The translations under genes and the position numbers were made by a program. Below, in pieces: positions 46,931 to 57,826 of a DNA stretch of 64,000 nt; within the stretch, counting starts at the first letter, position 1; every line of letters starts with the position of its first letter. A model generated the notes under the pieces. It was given only the letters and a program-made list of their open reading frames with translations, ran no database searches and was not told where the DNA came from. The DNA comes from an uncultured Porphyromonadaceae bacterium (GTDB taxonomy: Bacteria; Bacteroidota; Bacteroidia; Bacteroidales; UBA11471): NCBI GenBank assembly GCA_900547555.1, contig URHG01000004.1, positions 1 through 64,000 on the forward strand. Direction: 5' to 3'.

Positions 46931-47908
46931 ATGAAAAATCGGTTCAAACTTTTCCTGTTGTTTTTGCTGTCGTGTACCTTACTTTCGGCAGCCGAAAAAA
47001 CCAAACAATTGCTTATCGTCGCACAAGACGGCAGCGGCGACTACACGACCATACAAGAAGCCATATATGCAATCCGAGACTATACCCCCGTTCCTATCAC
47101 GGTTTTTATCAAAAACGGCGTATATAATGAAAAACTCATTATACCGAGTTGGAAATGCGACATCACCCTCGAAGGAGAAAACGCTGACAGTACAATTATT
47201 TCTTACGGAGACTATGCAGGAAAAGACCTGATATATTTCGGAGACTCTATTGCCAAAATGGGAACATTTCGTAGCCATACGGTATTGGCTGCCGGACATC
47301 GAATCACTATAGAAAATCTCACTATCGAAAATACGGCCGGCCGAGTAGGACAAGCTGTCGCCCTGCATACCGAAGGCGATCAGATCATCGTCCGCAACTG
47401 CCGGTTGAAGGGGAATCAGGATACCGTTTTTACCGGAAATGAAAAAAGCCGGGTCTACTTCGAGAACTGCTATATCGACGGTACGACCGATTTTATTTTC
47501 GGTCCGGCAACATGCTGGTTCGAGAATTGCGAAATTTTCAGCAAGCAAAATTCTTACATCACAGCTGCTTCATCAGCACAAGAAAATCCTTTCGGTTACG
47601 TATTCCATAACTGTCGCCTCTCCGCAGCTGACAATGTAACCAAAGTATATCTGGGACGCCCCTGGCGCGCTTATGCTGCCGTAACTTTCATCAATTGCGA
47701 TTTAGGTCGGCAAATTCGTCCCGAAGGCTGGGAAAACTGGCGTAATCCCGAAAACGAAAAAACGGCCCGCTATTCCGAATACAAAAACTACGGAGAGGGC
47801 GCCTCTACCGAAAAGAGGGTATCATGGAGTCGCCAACTGTCAAAAAAAGAAGCCAAACAATACACGCGCGAAAATGTCCTCGGCGGGAATTGGTGGCAAA
47901 ACAATTGA
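46931..47908 (+). CDS. Pectin methylesterase (CE8), secreted
   Basis: This 325-residue enzyme removes methyl groups from homogalacturonan. With the start at 46931 it has a signal peptide (LFLLFLLSCTLLSAA). The right-handed beta-helix carries VGQAVALHTEG, GNQDTVF, GTTDFIFG and LGRPWRAY, with catalytic Gln, Asp, Asp and Arg in the standard places. It is a paralogue of the C-terminal half of the CE12-CE8 gene nearby, with strongly similar motifs through to the C-terminal LGG. Confidence 0.92.
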   Translation: MKNRFKLFLLFLLSCTLLSAAEKTKQLLIVAQDGSGDYTTIQEAIYAIRDYTPVPITVFIKNGVYNEKLIIPSWKCDITLEGENADSTIISYGDYAGKDLIYFGDSIAKMGTFRSHTVLAAGHRITIENLTIENTAGRVGQAVALHTEGDQIIVRNCRLKGNQDTVFTGNEKSRVYFENCYIDGTTDFIFGPATCWFENCEIFSKQNSYITAASSAQENPFGYVFHNCRLSAADNVTKVYLGRPWRAYAAVTFINCDLGRQIRPEGWENWRNPENEKTARYSEYKNYGEGASTEKRVSWSRQLSKKEAKQYTRENVLGGNWWQNN

Positions 47909-47950
47909 AAAACAACAACTCATATAAATTACCTAAAAACAAAATCACCC

Positions 47951-49621
47951 ATGAAAAAAAACAGTCTCATCGCTGCGTTTCTGCTGCTGGCAGGCAGCCT
48001 TTCGGCTCAATCACTCTCGGAAGTGTGGGTTCCCGACCTCGGTAACGGGAAATATAAAAACCCTATTATCGATGCCGATTATTCCGACCCTGATGTCTGC
48101 CGTGTAGGCGACGATTATTACATGACCTCATCGAGTTTCAATTGTATCCCGGCATTGCAGATTCTTCATTCGAAAGATCTTGTCAACTGGACGCTCATCG
48201 GCTATGCGGCCGAACGTCTGAAACCCGAAGAAGACTTTTCCAAACCTCAACACGGGAACGGAGTATGGGCCCCCAGCATACGTTACCACAACGGTGAATT
48301 CTACGTTTGTTACGGCGACCCCGACCGAGGAATTTATATCATTAAGACAAAAGATCCCGCCGGTCGTTGGGACGAACCTATTCTCGTACATCCCGCCAAA
48401 GGAATCATCGACCCCTGCCCCTTCTGGGACGAAGACGGCAAAGCCTATATTGCACACGGATATGCAGGTAGCCGTGCAGGTGTGAAAAGTATTATCGGTA
48501 TGATAGAAATGACTCCCGACGGAACGGCATCGATCGGATCTGACCGGGTTATTTACGACGGACATATCGGTAATGCAACCATCGAAGGTGCAAAAATGTA
48601 CAAACGCGACGGATACTACTATATCTTTTCTCCGGCCGGCGGCGTAGCCACAGGTTGGCAGGTAGTACTTCGTTCCAAGAATGTATGGGGCCCCTACGAA
48701 GCCCGTACCGTAATGGCCCAAGGCAATACCGATGTTAACGGTCCTCACCAGGGCGGTTGGGTAGATACCCCCGATGGAAAGGAAGATTGGTTCATACATT
48801 TCCAAGACAAAGGAGCATACGGGCGCGTCGTCCATCTGCAACCTATGGAATGGCTCGAGAACGGCTGGCCGGTCATCGGAGTGGATAAAGACGGCGACGG
48901 TTGCGGAGAACCCGTCTCTACCTACAAAAAACCCAACGTAGGAAAAACCTATCCAAAGGCAACACCCGCCGACAGCGACGAATTCGACAGTATAGATCTC
49001 GGCCTGCAATGGCAATGGCACGGAAATCCCAGTGCACTTTGGTACTTCTGCGATGCCAACGCATCGACCTTACGTCTTTTCTCCCACTGCACACCGGGCA
49101 TGAAGAGCCTTTACGACGTACCTAATCTGTTATTGCAAAAATTCCCCACAGAAGATTTCACGGCAACCACCAAAGTTAAATTCATGCCTCGTGAAAACAA
49201 AGGAAAAACTATGGTCGGAGAACGTGCCGGACTTGTCGTAATGGGTCTCGACTATGCCGTTCTCGCACTCGATAGCCGAGCCGATGGCATCTATTTGGTA
49301 CAAGCCGACTGTAAGAAAGCCGATCGCGGTGCGATCGAAAAAGAGAATGCCGCCGTCAAGCTCGAAGGCAATGAACTTTATCTGCGTGTCAAAGTAAAAC
49401 AAGCCGGAGCCAAAAAGCCGACACAAAAAGCCGATTACAAATGCGAATGCACATTCTATTACAGCCTCGACGGTAAAAAATTCACTCCCATAGGGACGCC
49501 GTTTACCGCCAAAGAAGGAAAATGGATCGGTGCCAAAGTGGGGCTCTTCTGTACTCGTACATGGGAAAGCAACGATAGCGGCTGGCTCGATGTCGATTGG
49601 TTCCGTATCACAAAAAAATAA
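47951..49621 (+). CDS. Glycoside hydrolase family 43 enzyme with C-terminal beta-sandwich domain
   Basis: This 556-residue exported protein has a signal peptide ([14 protein letters not shown]), a GH43 beta-propeller to about residue 320 ([24 protein letters not shown] and the acid/base glutamate in [11 protein letters not shown]) and a C-terminal beta-sandwich domain (about 340-556) as in the xylosidase/arabinosidase GH43 subgroup. It should cut arabinose or xylose side chains. It is 42 bases after the CE8 gene and ends before a terminator. Confidence 0.9.
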   Translation: MKKNSLIAAFLLLAGSLSAQSLSEVWVPDLGNGKYKNPIIDADYSDPDVCRVGDDYYMTSSSFNCIPALQILHSKDLVNWTLIGYAAERLKPEEDFSKPQHGNGVWAPSIRYHNGEFYVCYGDPDRGIYIIKTKDPAGRWDEPILVHPAKGIIDPCPFWDEDGKAYIAHGYAGSRAGVKSIIGMIEMTPDGTASIGSDRVIYDGHIGNATIEGAKMYKRDGYYYIFSPAGGVATGWQVVLRSKNVWGPYEARTVMAQGNTDVNGPHQGGWVDTPDGKEDWFIHFQDKGAYGRVVHLQPMEWLENGWPVIGVDKDGDGCGEPVSTYKKPNVGKTYPKATPADSDEFDSIDLGLQWQWHGNPSALWYFCDANASTLRLFSHCTPGMKSLYDVPNLLLQKFPTEDFTATTKVKFMPRENKGKTMVGERAGLVVMGLDYAVLALDSRADGIYLVQADCKKADRGAIEKENAAVKLEGNELYLRVKVKQAGAKKPTQKADYKCECTFYYSLDGKKFTPIGTPFTAKEGKWIGAKVGLFCTRTWESNDSGWLDVDWFRITKK

Positions 49622-49631
49622 TCTCACAGAA

Positions 49632-49667
49632 GAAAATCGGGAATCTTTATCCCGATTTTCTCTTTTC
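49632..49667 (+). terminator. Terminator of the pectin cluster
   Basis: GAAAATCGGG (49632-49641) pairs with CCCGATTTTC (49651-49660) and is followed by a T-rich stretch, 26 bases before purT. Confidence 0.8.
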
Positions 49668-49692
49668 TCACTACACCCAAAATCCTTACACT

Positions 49693-50883
49693 ATGACAAA
49701 ACTTGGAACAGCCCTTTCTCGAATCGGTACCAAAGTCGTACTTTGCGGATCGGGCGAACTCGGTAAAGAGGTAGCCATAGAACTGCAACGCTACGGCGTG
49801 GAGGTCGTTGCCCTCGACAAATATGCAAATGCTCCGGCCATGCAAGTAGCACACCGTTCTCATGTACTGTCGATGCTCGACGGAGTGAAATTGCGGGAAA
49901 TCATCGAAAAAGAGAAACCCGACCACATCATTCCCGAAGTCGAAGCCATTGCTACGCCTACTCTCGTAGAACTCGAAAAAGAGGGATACAATGTTACTCC
50001 TACGGCCAAAGCTACATTCCTCACCATGAACAGAGAAGGCATACGACGCCTTGCCGCAGAGGAGTTAGGCCTGAAAACCTCTCCTTACCGCTTTGCTTCG
50101 ACCTGGGAAGAGTTTGAAGCAGCGATCTCGGAAATAGGCATGCCTTGTGTCGTAAAACCCATTATGAGCTCATCGGGACACGGACAAAGTGTCGTCCGTT
50201 CCGCATCGGACATCGACCACGCTTGGCATTATGCACAAGAAGGCGGGCGGGCCGGAGCCGGACGCGTCATTGTGGAAGGATTTGTAGATTTCGACTACGA
50301 AATTACACTGCTCACCGTCCGCCACATCGGAGGGACGACATTCCTCAAACCCATCGGGCACCATCAGGTCGACGGCGATTACCGGGAATCGTGGCAACCC
50401 CAAGCAATGAGCGAAAAAGCATTGAAAGCAGCCGAAGAGATTGCCGGAAAAATTACGGCAGCTTTGGGCGGTTGGGGCATATTCGGCGTAGAGATGTTTA
50501 TCCGAGGCGATGAAGTTATATTCAGCGAGGTTTCGCCCCGCCCGCACGATACCGGCATGGTAACCATGATTTCACAAGACATGTCGGAGTTTGCCCTGCA
50601 CGCCCGCGCCGTTTTGGGGCTTCCGGTTCCGGGAATCCGTTTCCATGCTCCGTCCGCATCGAAAGCTATCGTCGTAGAAGGAGATACCGATAAAGTCGAA
50701 TTCGACAATCTCGAAGAGGTTCTGAGCGAACCCGATGTGCAAATACGCATATTCGGCAAGGCAGAAGTAAACGGACATCGCCGTTTAGGGGTTATTTTGG
50801 CATGTGCCGATACGGTGGAAGAAGCGCTTGCCAAAGCCGAACGAGCTTATTCCAAGCTCAAAATCAACGTCTTACCCCGATAA
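49693..50883 (+). CDS. purT: Formate-dependent phosphoribosylglycinamide formyltransferase
   Basis: PurT uses formate and ATP to make formyl-GAR in purine synthesis. The 396-residue ATP-grasp enzyme has the N-terminal [13 protein letters not shown], the ATP-grasp region [16 protein letters not shown] and the [10 protein letters not shown] motif. The start at 49693 gives the standard length. Terminators on both sides make it monocistronic. Confidence 0.96.
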   Translation: MTKLGTALSRIGTKVVLCGSGELGKEVAIELQRYGVEVVALDKYANAPAMQVAHRSHVLSMLDGVKLREIIEKEKPDHIIPEVEAIATPTLVELEKEGYNVTPTAKATFLTMNREGIRRLAAEELGLKTSPYRFASTWEEFEAAISEIGMPCVVKPIMSSSGHGQSVVRSASDIDHAWHYAQEGGRAGAGRVIVEGFVDFDYEITLLTVRHIGGTTFLKPIGHHQVDGDYRESWQPQAMSEKALKAAEEIAGKITAALGGWGIFGVEMFIRGDEVIFSEVSPRPHDTGMVTMISQDMSEFALHARAVLGLPVPGIRFHAPSASKAIVVEGDTDKVEFDNLEEVLSEPDVQIRIFGKAEVNGHRRLGVILACADTVEEALAKAERAYSKLKINVLPR

Positions 50884-50907
50884 AATCATACTTTATCGAT
50901 TCTTGTA

Positions 50908-50947
50908 AAAACAGGCGTGCCATTTATAAATGGCACGCCTGTTTTTG
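50908..50947. terminator. Bidirectional terminator between purT and mrp
   Basis: A 16-base perfect palindrome arm (ACAGGCGTGCCATTTA with its complement) is flanked by A and T runs. Confidence 0.9.
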
Positions 50948-50984
50948 TACAAATTCCGGACAGATAAATAAATACCGAAGGCAT

Positions 50985-52091
50985 TTATTTATGCGTCTCT
51001 ACAATATGTGTAGGCGGTAATGTCTCATTGCGTCGGGCGACTGCATCGACCACCGTCCGGGCCAAGTCGGAAAAAGCCATACCTGTAACCGTACTTTCAT
51101 CGAGAGCGACCGGACGTCCTTCATCTCCCCCTTCACAAATACCCTGCACGATAGGAATTTGTCCCAACAACGGAATATGCAATTCCTCAGCCAGTCGTTT
51201 CGCTCCCTCCTTCCCGAAAATATAATACCGGTTTTCGGGCAATTCGGCCGGCGTAAACCAAGCCATATTCTCGACCAATCCGAGAACGGGAACATTCACC
51301 TTATCGTTAGTAAACATATCGATACCCTTACGTGCGTCGGCCAAAGCCACCTGTTGTGGCGTGGAAACAACAATAGCACCGGTAATCGCCAACGTCTGAA
51401 TGAGCGTAAGGTGTATATCGCTCGTTCCCGGCGGCAGGTCGAGTACAAAATAATCGAGATCGCCCCAGTCGGCATCGGTAATGAGTTGTTTCAAAGCATT
51501 GCTTGCCATTCCGCCCCGCCATACCACGGCACTGTCGGGACTCACAAAGAATCCGATCGAAAGCAATTTCACCCCATACTTCTCGACCGGAATAATAAGG
51601 TCGCGGCCATCGATACGCTCGGCATAAGGTCGTTCGTTCTCGACATCGAACATTTTCGGCATCGACGGTCCGAAAATATCGGCATCAAGCAAGCCCACTT
51701 TGTAGCCCAACCGAGCAAGAGCAACCGCCAAATTGGCCGAGACGGTCGATTTACCTACTCCGCCCTTACCCGACGATACGGCGATAATGTTTTTCACTTG
51801 TGGGAGAAGTTTTCCGGGAGCTGGAGCCTGCGCCTGCCTGCTTTTCACCCGTATATTACCTTTGATTTCGACATCCTCGCCTACATAGGTAAGAATCGCC
51901 GTTTCGGCAGCTTTCACCACCGATTTCTGAAAAGGATCGTTTGGACGCTCGAATATGAGAGAAAAAGAGACTTTATTCCCCTCAATACGAATATCGTCCT
52001 CCACCATTCCCGCAGCAACAAGGTCTTTGCCGTTACCGGGATAACGCACCGTTGCCAGCGCGTCGAGAATCAATTTAGGATATATTGCCAT
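50985..52091 (-). CDS. Mrp/NBP35-family ATPase without the CxxC cluster motif
   Basis: This 368-residue P-loop ATPase belongs to the Mrp/ApbC family that carries Fe-S clusters to apoproteins. An N-terminal MIP18-like domain (to about 90) precedes the Walker A motif GKGGVGKST at residues 108-116. In the place where ApbC has a CPxC pair after ENM the protein has ENMAWFTPAELPENRYYIFG, with no cysteine. Cluster binding must therefore differ or be lost, which is common among Bacteroidales homologues to my knowledge. Confidence 0.92.
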   Translation of the reverse strand: MAIYPKLILDALATVRYPGNGKDLVAAGMVEDDIRIEGNKVSFSLIFERPNDPFQKSVVKAAETAILTYVGEDVEIKGNIRVKSRQAQAPAPGKLLPQVKNIIAVSSGKGGVGKSTVSANLAVALARLGYKVGLLDADIFGPSMPKMFDVENERPYAERIDGRDLIIPVEKYGVKLLSIGFFVSPDSAVVWRGGMASNALKQLITDADWGDLDYFVLDLPPGTSDIHLTLIQTLAITGAIVVSTPQQVALADARKGIDMFTNDKVNVPVLGLVENMAWFTPAELPENRYYIFGKEGAKRLAEELHIPLLGQIPIVQGICEGGDEGRPVALDESTVTGMAFSDLARTVVDAVARRNETLPPTHIVETHK

Positions 52092-52115
52092 ATAATATAA
52101 AATAAGATTTCAGAA

Positions 52116-52874
52116 TCATTTGCCCGAAGCAGCGGCACTTCGTCTGCTCCGGTTGAAACTCCGGTAAGAATCGTATTCGATTTCCACATCGGGTTCCACC
52201 AAGACATCTCGATGCTCGCATACAAACTGTATATATTTGATCGTCATGCCCCGGTCGAGCCATTGCTGTTCGTAAAAAGTACGGATAGAGAGGATATCGT
52301 CATCTATTCCCGAATGATAGAGATCCTCGGTCTGGACCCGTACCGGATAATGATTGGCTTTCACCATCTCGCAAGTATATGTATAGAGGAACGGACTATC
52401 GCTTTTGAGATGTATCAGTCCGTCGGGACGTAACAAACGACGATAAAGTTCCATAAAACGAGTCGAGGTAAGACGTTTACGTACCTTCTTCATTTGAGGA
52501 TCGGGAAAAGTAATCCATATCTCCGACACCTCACCGGGAGCAAAAAAGTGATCGATAAGCTCTATCGAGGTACGTAGAAAGGCCACGTTCGACAGTCCCT
52601 CCTGCAATGAAGCCTTAGCCCCCGTCCACATACGAGCACCTTTTATATCGATACCGATGAAATTTTTATACGGATACTTTCGGGCCAGTCCTACGGCGTA
52701 CTCACCTTTACCGCAGCCCAGTTCGAGGACGATGGGATTATCGTTCTTAAAAAAATCGGTATTCCACCGGCCTTTCATGTCAAAACCTTTTTCCCGCAAC
52801 ACGGCAAACGGGTATTGGAATACGTGCGGATAACCGCTCATATCATCGAATTTCTGTAATTTATTTTTTCCCAT
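52116..52874 (-). CDS. trmB: tRNA (guanine-N7-)-methyltransferase
   Basis: TrmB makes m7G46 in tRNA. The 252-residue SAM enzyme has [25 protein letters not shown] and the family motif [14 protein letters not shown] ahead of the active site. It lies between the Mrp gene and the S24 regulator on the same strand. C-terminal residues are extended and basic. Confidence 0.95.
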   Translation of the reverse strand: MGKNKLQKFDDMSGYPHVFQYPFAVLREKGFDMKGRWNTDFFKNDNPIVLELGCGKGEYAVGLARKYPYKNFIGIDIKGARMWTGAKASLQEGLSNVAFLRTSIELIDHFFAPGEVSEIWITFPDPQMKKVRKRLTSTRFMELYRRLLRPDGLIHLKSDSPFLYTYTCEMVKANHYPVRVQTEDLYHSGIDDDILSIRTFYEQQWLDRGMTIKYIQFVCEHRDVLVEPDVEIEYDSYRSFNRSRRSAAASGK

Positions 52875-52884
52875 AATACAAGTC

Positions 52885-53571
52885 TTACATACGACTGTCG
52901 AAACGTATGATATGTTCTACAACAAAAAGATCACGTATATCGCTCTTCCGCACCTCTATATCGTCATATTCCTTATTGGCGCTGCGCAAAATCACCATCG
53001 AAGGATCGCTATGCTTACGTATATACTTCACCATACGGTAATCATCGAGCAACACAACATAAATCTGTCCCCAAAAAATAAGGTCGAGATTGCGCACTTC
53101 CCTTATGGCCACCATATCGCCGCAGCATATAACCGGCTGCATGCTATCGCCGCTTACCCGCACAATACTACTGTCGGGACTGATAAAAGGAACGTCTATC
53201 GCCCCTATCAGGCGATCGCTCGAAAACATCATGCTGCGCCCCATACTACCGGCTGTTACATCGACATCGTACACCTTGGCACCTTTCCGCACGTCGGTAC
53301 ATATGGCCGACGCCGGCAACGAAATAGCCTTGCTGTGTTGCGGAGGTGTCATATAGAATATGTTTCCCGTTCCACTGAGCAGCCACTCTTTCGAGACTCC
53401 CAGCCCCACAACTATTTTGTTGACGAGAGAATCATTGATGGGCAACTTGCCGTTCACGTGCTTCGAGAAATTGGAGCGGTCGGTCTTAATACGGTCGGCA
53501 AATTCATTTTGGGTAATTTGCAGAATACGTATCAGCTCCCTGACTCGTCCTATAAGTACATCGTTGGTCAT
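52885..53571 (-). CDS. Helix-turn-helix regulator with S24 peptidase-like domain
   Basis: This 228-residue protein has a Cro/CI-type helix-turn-helix (residues about 8-65, [20 protein letters not shown]) and a LexA/CI-like S24 domain (about 100-220) with Ser143 in VSGDSMQP and Lys182 in DYRMVKY as the catalytic pair. A possible cleavage site is Ala107-Gly108. Such proteins act as stress repressors that cleave themselves with RecA, or as regulators that no longer cleave. No phage genes are near, so a chromosomal regulator is more likely than a prophage remnant. Confidence 0.85.
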   Translation of the reverse strand: MTNDVLIGRVRELIRILQITQNEFADRIKTDRSNFSKHVNGKLPINDSLVNKIVVGLGVSKEWLLSGTGNIFYMTPPQHSKAISLPASAICTDVRKGAKVYDVDVTAGSMGRSMMFSSDRLIGAIDVPFISPDSSIVRVSGDSMQPVICCGDMVAIREVRNLDLIFWGQIYVVLLDDYRMVKYIRKHSDPSMVILRSANKEYDDIEVRKSDIRDLFVVEHIIRFDSRM

Positions 53572-53883
53572 AGCGGGATTTTTTTATTGGACTTTCCGAT
53601 TTGATAAATATCACACGACTCTATGGTTATATTACCATATATTTGTGCAGACAAAGGTAAGTAAAGAGTTTTAAATATCCTATTATTTTAGGCATATTTT
53701 TATTTCCATACTTTTTTAAGTCATTTCATACTCATGGTTTTATACCAATTACATTCTTATAAAATGGTATTCGACGGGAAGGACGACCTTTCTTTTTAGG
53801 ATTGTTTAATCGGAGGAACGGGAACCTTCGGACTTTGGACTTTTGTCGTCCTTCCCCACCGGATACAAAAAAGGATTATATAT
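53572..53883. promoter_or_regulatory. Intergenic region between the S24 regulator and an orphan gene
   Basis: The 312 bases are AT-rich. They contain a minus-strand -7 box at 53652-53659 and a 12-base perfect inverted repeat, GGGAAGGACGAC (53776-53787) and GTCGTCCTTCCC (53845-53856), separated by 57 bases. No gene is supported here. Confidence 0.5.
53652..53659 (-). promoter_or_regulatory. -7 promoter box for the S24 regulator
   Basis: TACCTTTG on the minus strand, 80 bases before the regulator start. -33 is poor. Confidence 0.45.
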
Positions 53884-54207
53884 ATGATAGAATTAAACAC
53901 GCACCATTTGGCACTCTTATGTGCCGGACAATTTATCGCCCATTTCGATTACGACGACCTCGTCGACAACCGATATTGCAGCGAATACGAGACAAGTATC
54001 AGCAGCACGCCGTTACGCCTGCATTGCCGAGCCCGCTTCGATAAAAAAGGAGAACAAATAAGCGATTTCGACTTCGACGTAGAAAGTTGCGACCGCCGCA
54101 CGCAACTGCACATCATAGGATCTATGCAACAAGCACGCAGCAAAGCCCGTCAATGGATAAACGCCTATCTCAAAAACTATCGTACTTATTGCCCGCTCGA
54201 AACATAA
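53884..54207 (+). CDS. Orphan 107-residue protein, function unknown
   Basis: I do not recognise this protein. It is 107 residues, soluble, slightly basic at the C-terminus, with a Tyr/Asp-rich centre (FDYDDLVDNRYCSEYE) and a helical end (SKARQWINAYLKNYRTY). Cysteines are at four places but not in a clear motif. It starts 27 bases after an inverted repeat arm and stops just before the gapA terminator. Coding status rests on codon-like composition and lack of alternatives on the other strand. Confidence 0.6.
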   Translation: MIELNTHHLALLCAGQFIAHFDYDDLVDNRYCSEYETSISSTPLRLHCRARFDKKGEQISDFDFDVESCDRRTQLHIIGSMQQARSKARQWINAYLKNYRTYCPLET

Positions 54208-54208
54208 A

Positions 54209-54236
54209 AAAAGCTGCCCGTGTATCGGGCAGCTTT
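54209..54236 (-). terminator. Terminator of gapA
   Basis: AAAGCTGCCCG and CGGGCAGCTTT form an 11-pair stem. The minus strand side ends in seven Ts, which makes it a good terminator for gapA; on the plus strand it may also end the orphan gene. Confidence 0.85.
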
Positions 54237-54264
54237 CGGACTTTTATGATAAGAAATAAATATC

Positions 54265-55308
<1,044 letters not shown>

Positions 55309-55351
55309 TTATTCCGAATTTGTTCAAAATGAATCTTTCGATTTTGCGATG

Positions 55352-55359
55352 CAAAGGTA
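55352..55359 (-). promoter_or_regulatory. -7 promoter box for gapA
   Basis: TACCTTTG on the minus strand, 79 bases before the start. Confidence 0.5.
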
Positions 55360-55593
55360 GCTATTTTATCTTTATGCTCGCATCTTTTTTCAAGAAAAAT
55401 AGTGCCCAATATACTCTATCCCCTTGAAAATTTTTATTTTACAACCCATTTTGGCAGGTAAAGTTTACAAAATAGATTTTTCTCTGTCAAACAATTCCTT
55501 TCATGATCGACCCAGATGAAATCGTCGAATATCCCAATCGCAGCATTTTACAAAATTAAATAGAGAAAATTTTCCATAAAAGAAAATCTACTA

Positions 55594-55601
55594 TACCTTT
55601 G
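55594..55601 (+). promoter_or_regulatory. -7 promoter box for mdh
   Basis: TACCTTTG, 68 bases before the start; -33 is weak. Confidence 0.5.
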
Positions 55602-55669
55602 TAGAGTAGAAAAATCGGTTTTTGAAAACACGTAAAAAAGATTGTATAACCCTTTAACTTTAAAAGATT

Positions 55670-56599
55670 ATGGCAAAAATCACAGTCGTAGGCGCCGGAA
55701 ATGTAGGCGCAACATGCGCCAATGTTTTGGCTTTCAATGAAATTGCTGACGAGATCGTATTGCTTGATATTAAAGAAGGCGTCTCCGAGGGCAAAGCACT
55801 CGACATGATGCAGACTGCAACCCTGCTCGGATTCGACACCAAAGTCAACGGTGTAACCAATGATTATACCAAAACAGCCGGCTCGGACGTCGTTGTCATT
55901 ACCTCGGGTATTCCCCGCAAACCGGGTATGACCCGTGAAGAACTCATCGGCGTAAACGCCGGTATCGTAAAAACCGTTACCGAAAGCGTATTGGCCCACT
56001 CCCCCAATGCTATTATCGTGTGCGTAAGCAACCCGATGGATACGATGACCTATTTGATACAAAAGACCTCGGGCCTGCCCAAGAACCGTATTATCGGTAT
56101 GGGTGGAGCACTCGACAGCTCACGCTTCAAATGTTATCTGAGCAAAGCTCTCAATGCCAATCCCAATGAAATCGAAGGTGTAGTCATCGGCGGACACGGC
56201 GATACGACAATGATACCTTTGTCCCGATTGGCAACATACAAAGGTGTACCCGTTACGCAACTCCTCGACAAAGAAGTTCTCGACAAAGTGGTTGCCGATA
56301 CTATGGTAGGCGGAGCCACACTCACCAAGATGCTCGGGACGTCGGCTTGGTATGCTCCGGGTGCAGCGGCAGCCTATGTAGCCGAAGCCATTATCCGCGA
56401 CCAGAAAAAAGTCGTTCCTTGTAGCGTTTATCTCGAAGGCGAATACGGAGAAAGCAACATCTGTATCGGCGTTCCTGTCGTTTTAGGCCGCACAGGTTGG
56501 GAAAAAGTCATAGACTTCAAACTCAACGACGAGGAAACCGCTCTTTTCAAAGCCAGTGCAGAAGCTGTACGCAAGACCAACAGCGCCCTCAATCTTTAA
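55670..56599 (+). CDS. mdh: Malate dehydrogenase
   Basis: This NAD-dependent enzyme interconverts malate and oxaloacetate, part of the succinate-forming branch of anaerobic Bacteroidales. The 309-residue protein has VGAGNVGATCA, substrate-binding arginines in SGIPRKPGMTRE (as in malate rather than lactate enzymes) and the catalytic histidine in GGHGDTTM. A terminator follows directly. Confidence 0.96.
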   Translation: MAKITVVGAGNVGATCANVLAFNEIADEIVLLDIKEGVSEGKALDMMQTATLLGFDTKVNGVTNDYTKTAGSDVVVITSGIPRKPGMTREELIGVNAGIVKTVTESVLAHSPNAIIVCVSNPMDTMTYLIQKTSGLPKNRIIGMGGALDSSRFKCYLSKALNANPNEIEGVVIGGHGDTTMIPLSRLATYKGVPVTQLLDKEVLDKVVADTMVGGATLTKMLGTSAWYAPGAAAAYVAEAIIRDQKKVVPCSVYLEGEYGESNICIGVPVVLGRTGWEKVIDFKLNDEETALFKASAEAVRKTNSALNL

Positions 56600-56619
56600 T
56601 AAAGACAATCTGCCAATAT

Positions 56620-56651
56620 AACGGCCACACAAAAATGTGTGGCCGTTTTTG
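56620..56651 (+). terminator. Terminator of mdh
   Basis: ACGGCCACAC pairs with GTGTGGCCGT around a 6-base loop, followed by Ts. Confidence 0.9.
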
Positions 56652-56716
56652 TACCGATACCACGATAAAATTACCTAAAAAAGCCCGACGAATAGCAACA
56701 GATGCGAAATATTTTT

Positions 56717-56724
56717 TATTTTTG
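56717..56724 (+). promoter_or_regulatory. -7 promoter box for the aldose epimerase
   Basis: TATTTTTG, 33 bases before the start. Confidence 0.35.
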
Positions 56725-56757
56725 AGAAGTGAAACATCTTTCTAATCCAAATATATC

Positions 56758-57759
56758 ATGATCGAGAAAATCAATTTCAACGGAATGCCGGCCGTACATT
56801 TTACCGCCGGAGGTTACGAAGCCGTCATGGTACCCTCGGTAGGTGCCAATGTCGTAAAACTCAAACACACCGCCACGGGTATCGAGATACTGCGTACCCC
56901 TGATGCCGAAGAGATGGAGAACTTCAAGGAGCGTCCTCAAATTTACGGATTACCCCTGCTCTTCCCGCCGAACCGCATAGCCGACGGAACTTATACATTC
57001 GAAGGGAGAAAATATCAATACCCCATCACCATTCCGGCTCAGAACAACTACCATCACGGTATCATCAAAAGCGAACCGTTCACCGTATCCCGTACTGTTG
57101 AAGGAAAAGATTTTGTCGAGATAGAAGCCGTTTATTACAGCAATCTTTTCAACAACGCCATCTTCCGCGACTTTCCTCACGAATTTTGCTGTCGCATGAT
57201 ATTCCGGCTCGACGTCGACGGCTTGCATCAGACCACCGTATTTGAGAACCTCAGCGACAAAGATATGCCCGTAGGCATGGGTTTCCACACACCTATCCGC
57301 GTACCTTTCACTCCCGACGGGAAAGCCGAGAATTACCGTATACGTCTCTCCGCAGGCAAGCGCATGGAAATGAATGAACGGACGCTTCCGACAGAAAAAC
57401 TGCTAGACTTATCGCCGGCCGAAGCCCCTTTACGCAAAGACGGCATCGCACCTTGCGGCGAAGCCATGGAATGGGCTTTGGTAAACGAGACACTCGAAAT
57501 CAACGGACGGCCCTACAACGGAGCCATTATGACCGATACGGCCAGCGGCTGGTCGGCCTGCTATGAAGTGGACGAAAACTTCAAATACTGGACACTTTGG
57601 AACAACGGCGGTAACGTGCCGTATGCCTGCCCCGAACCGCAAAGTTGGGCCACCAACGCCCCCAACCTCTCCGACCCCGAAGCCTACGGATTCCGTTATA
57701 TCGCACCCGGCGGTGAATTCCGAGCCTCGACACATCTTTTCGTCAGCGACAAAATGTAA
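56758..57759 (+). CDS. Aldose 1-epimerase family protein
   Basis: This 333-residue beta-sandwich protein belongs to the galactose mutarotase family, which interconverts sugar anomers. Visible family parts are the substrate region GLPLLFPPNRIADG and NNYHHGIIK with the catalytic histidines, and the later GFHTPIRVPF. The sugar is unknown. It is monocistronic, between two terminators. Confidence 0.9.
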   Translation: MIEKINFNGMPAVHFTAGGYEAVMVPSVGANVVKLKHTATGIEILRTPDAEEMENFKERPQIYGLPLLFPPNRIADGTYTFEGRKYQYPITIPAQNNYHHGIIKSEPFTVSRTVEGKDFVEIEAVYYSNLFNNAIFRDFPHEFCCRMIFRLDVDGLHQTTVFENLSDKDMPVGMGFHTPIRVPFTPDGKAENYRIRLSAGKRMEMNERTLPTEKLLDLSPAEAPLRKDGIAPCGEAMEWALVNETLEINGRPYNGAIMTDTASGWSACYEVDENFKYWTLWNNGGNVPYACPEPQSWATNAPNLSDPEAYGFRYIAPGGEFRASTHLFVSDKM

Positions 57760-57771
57760 TCATATATTTTG

Positions 57772-57808
57772 AAAAAATCCCGGGCAAGTTGATTACCCGG
57801 GATTTTTT
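57772..57808. terminator. Bidirectional terminator between the epimerase and SDR genes
   Basis: AAATCCCGGG and CCCGGGATTT pair, with A and T runs on either side. Confidence 0.85.
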
Positions 57809-57826
57809 CTTTCATACAAAATATAA

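Noticed and set aside
52885..54207. S24 regulator and orphan gene as toxin-antitoxin or prophage remnant
   Set aside because: The genes are divergent with a long gap, no integrase, terminase or other phage gene is seen, and the orphan has no toxin motif.
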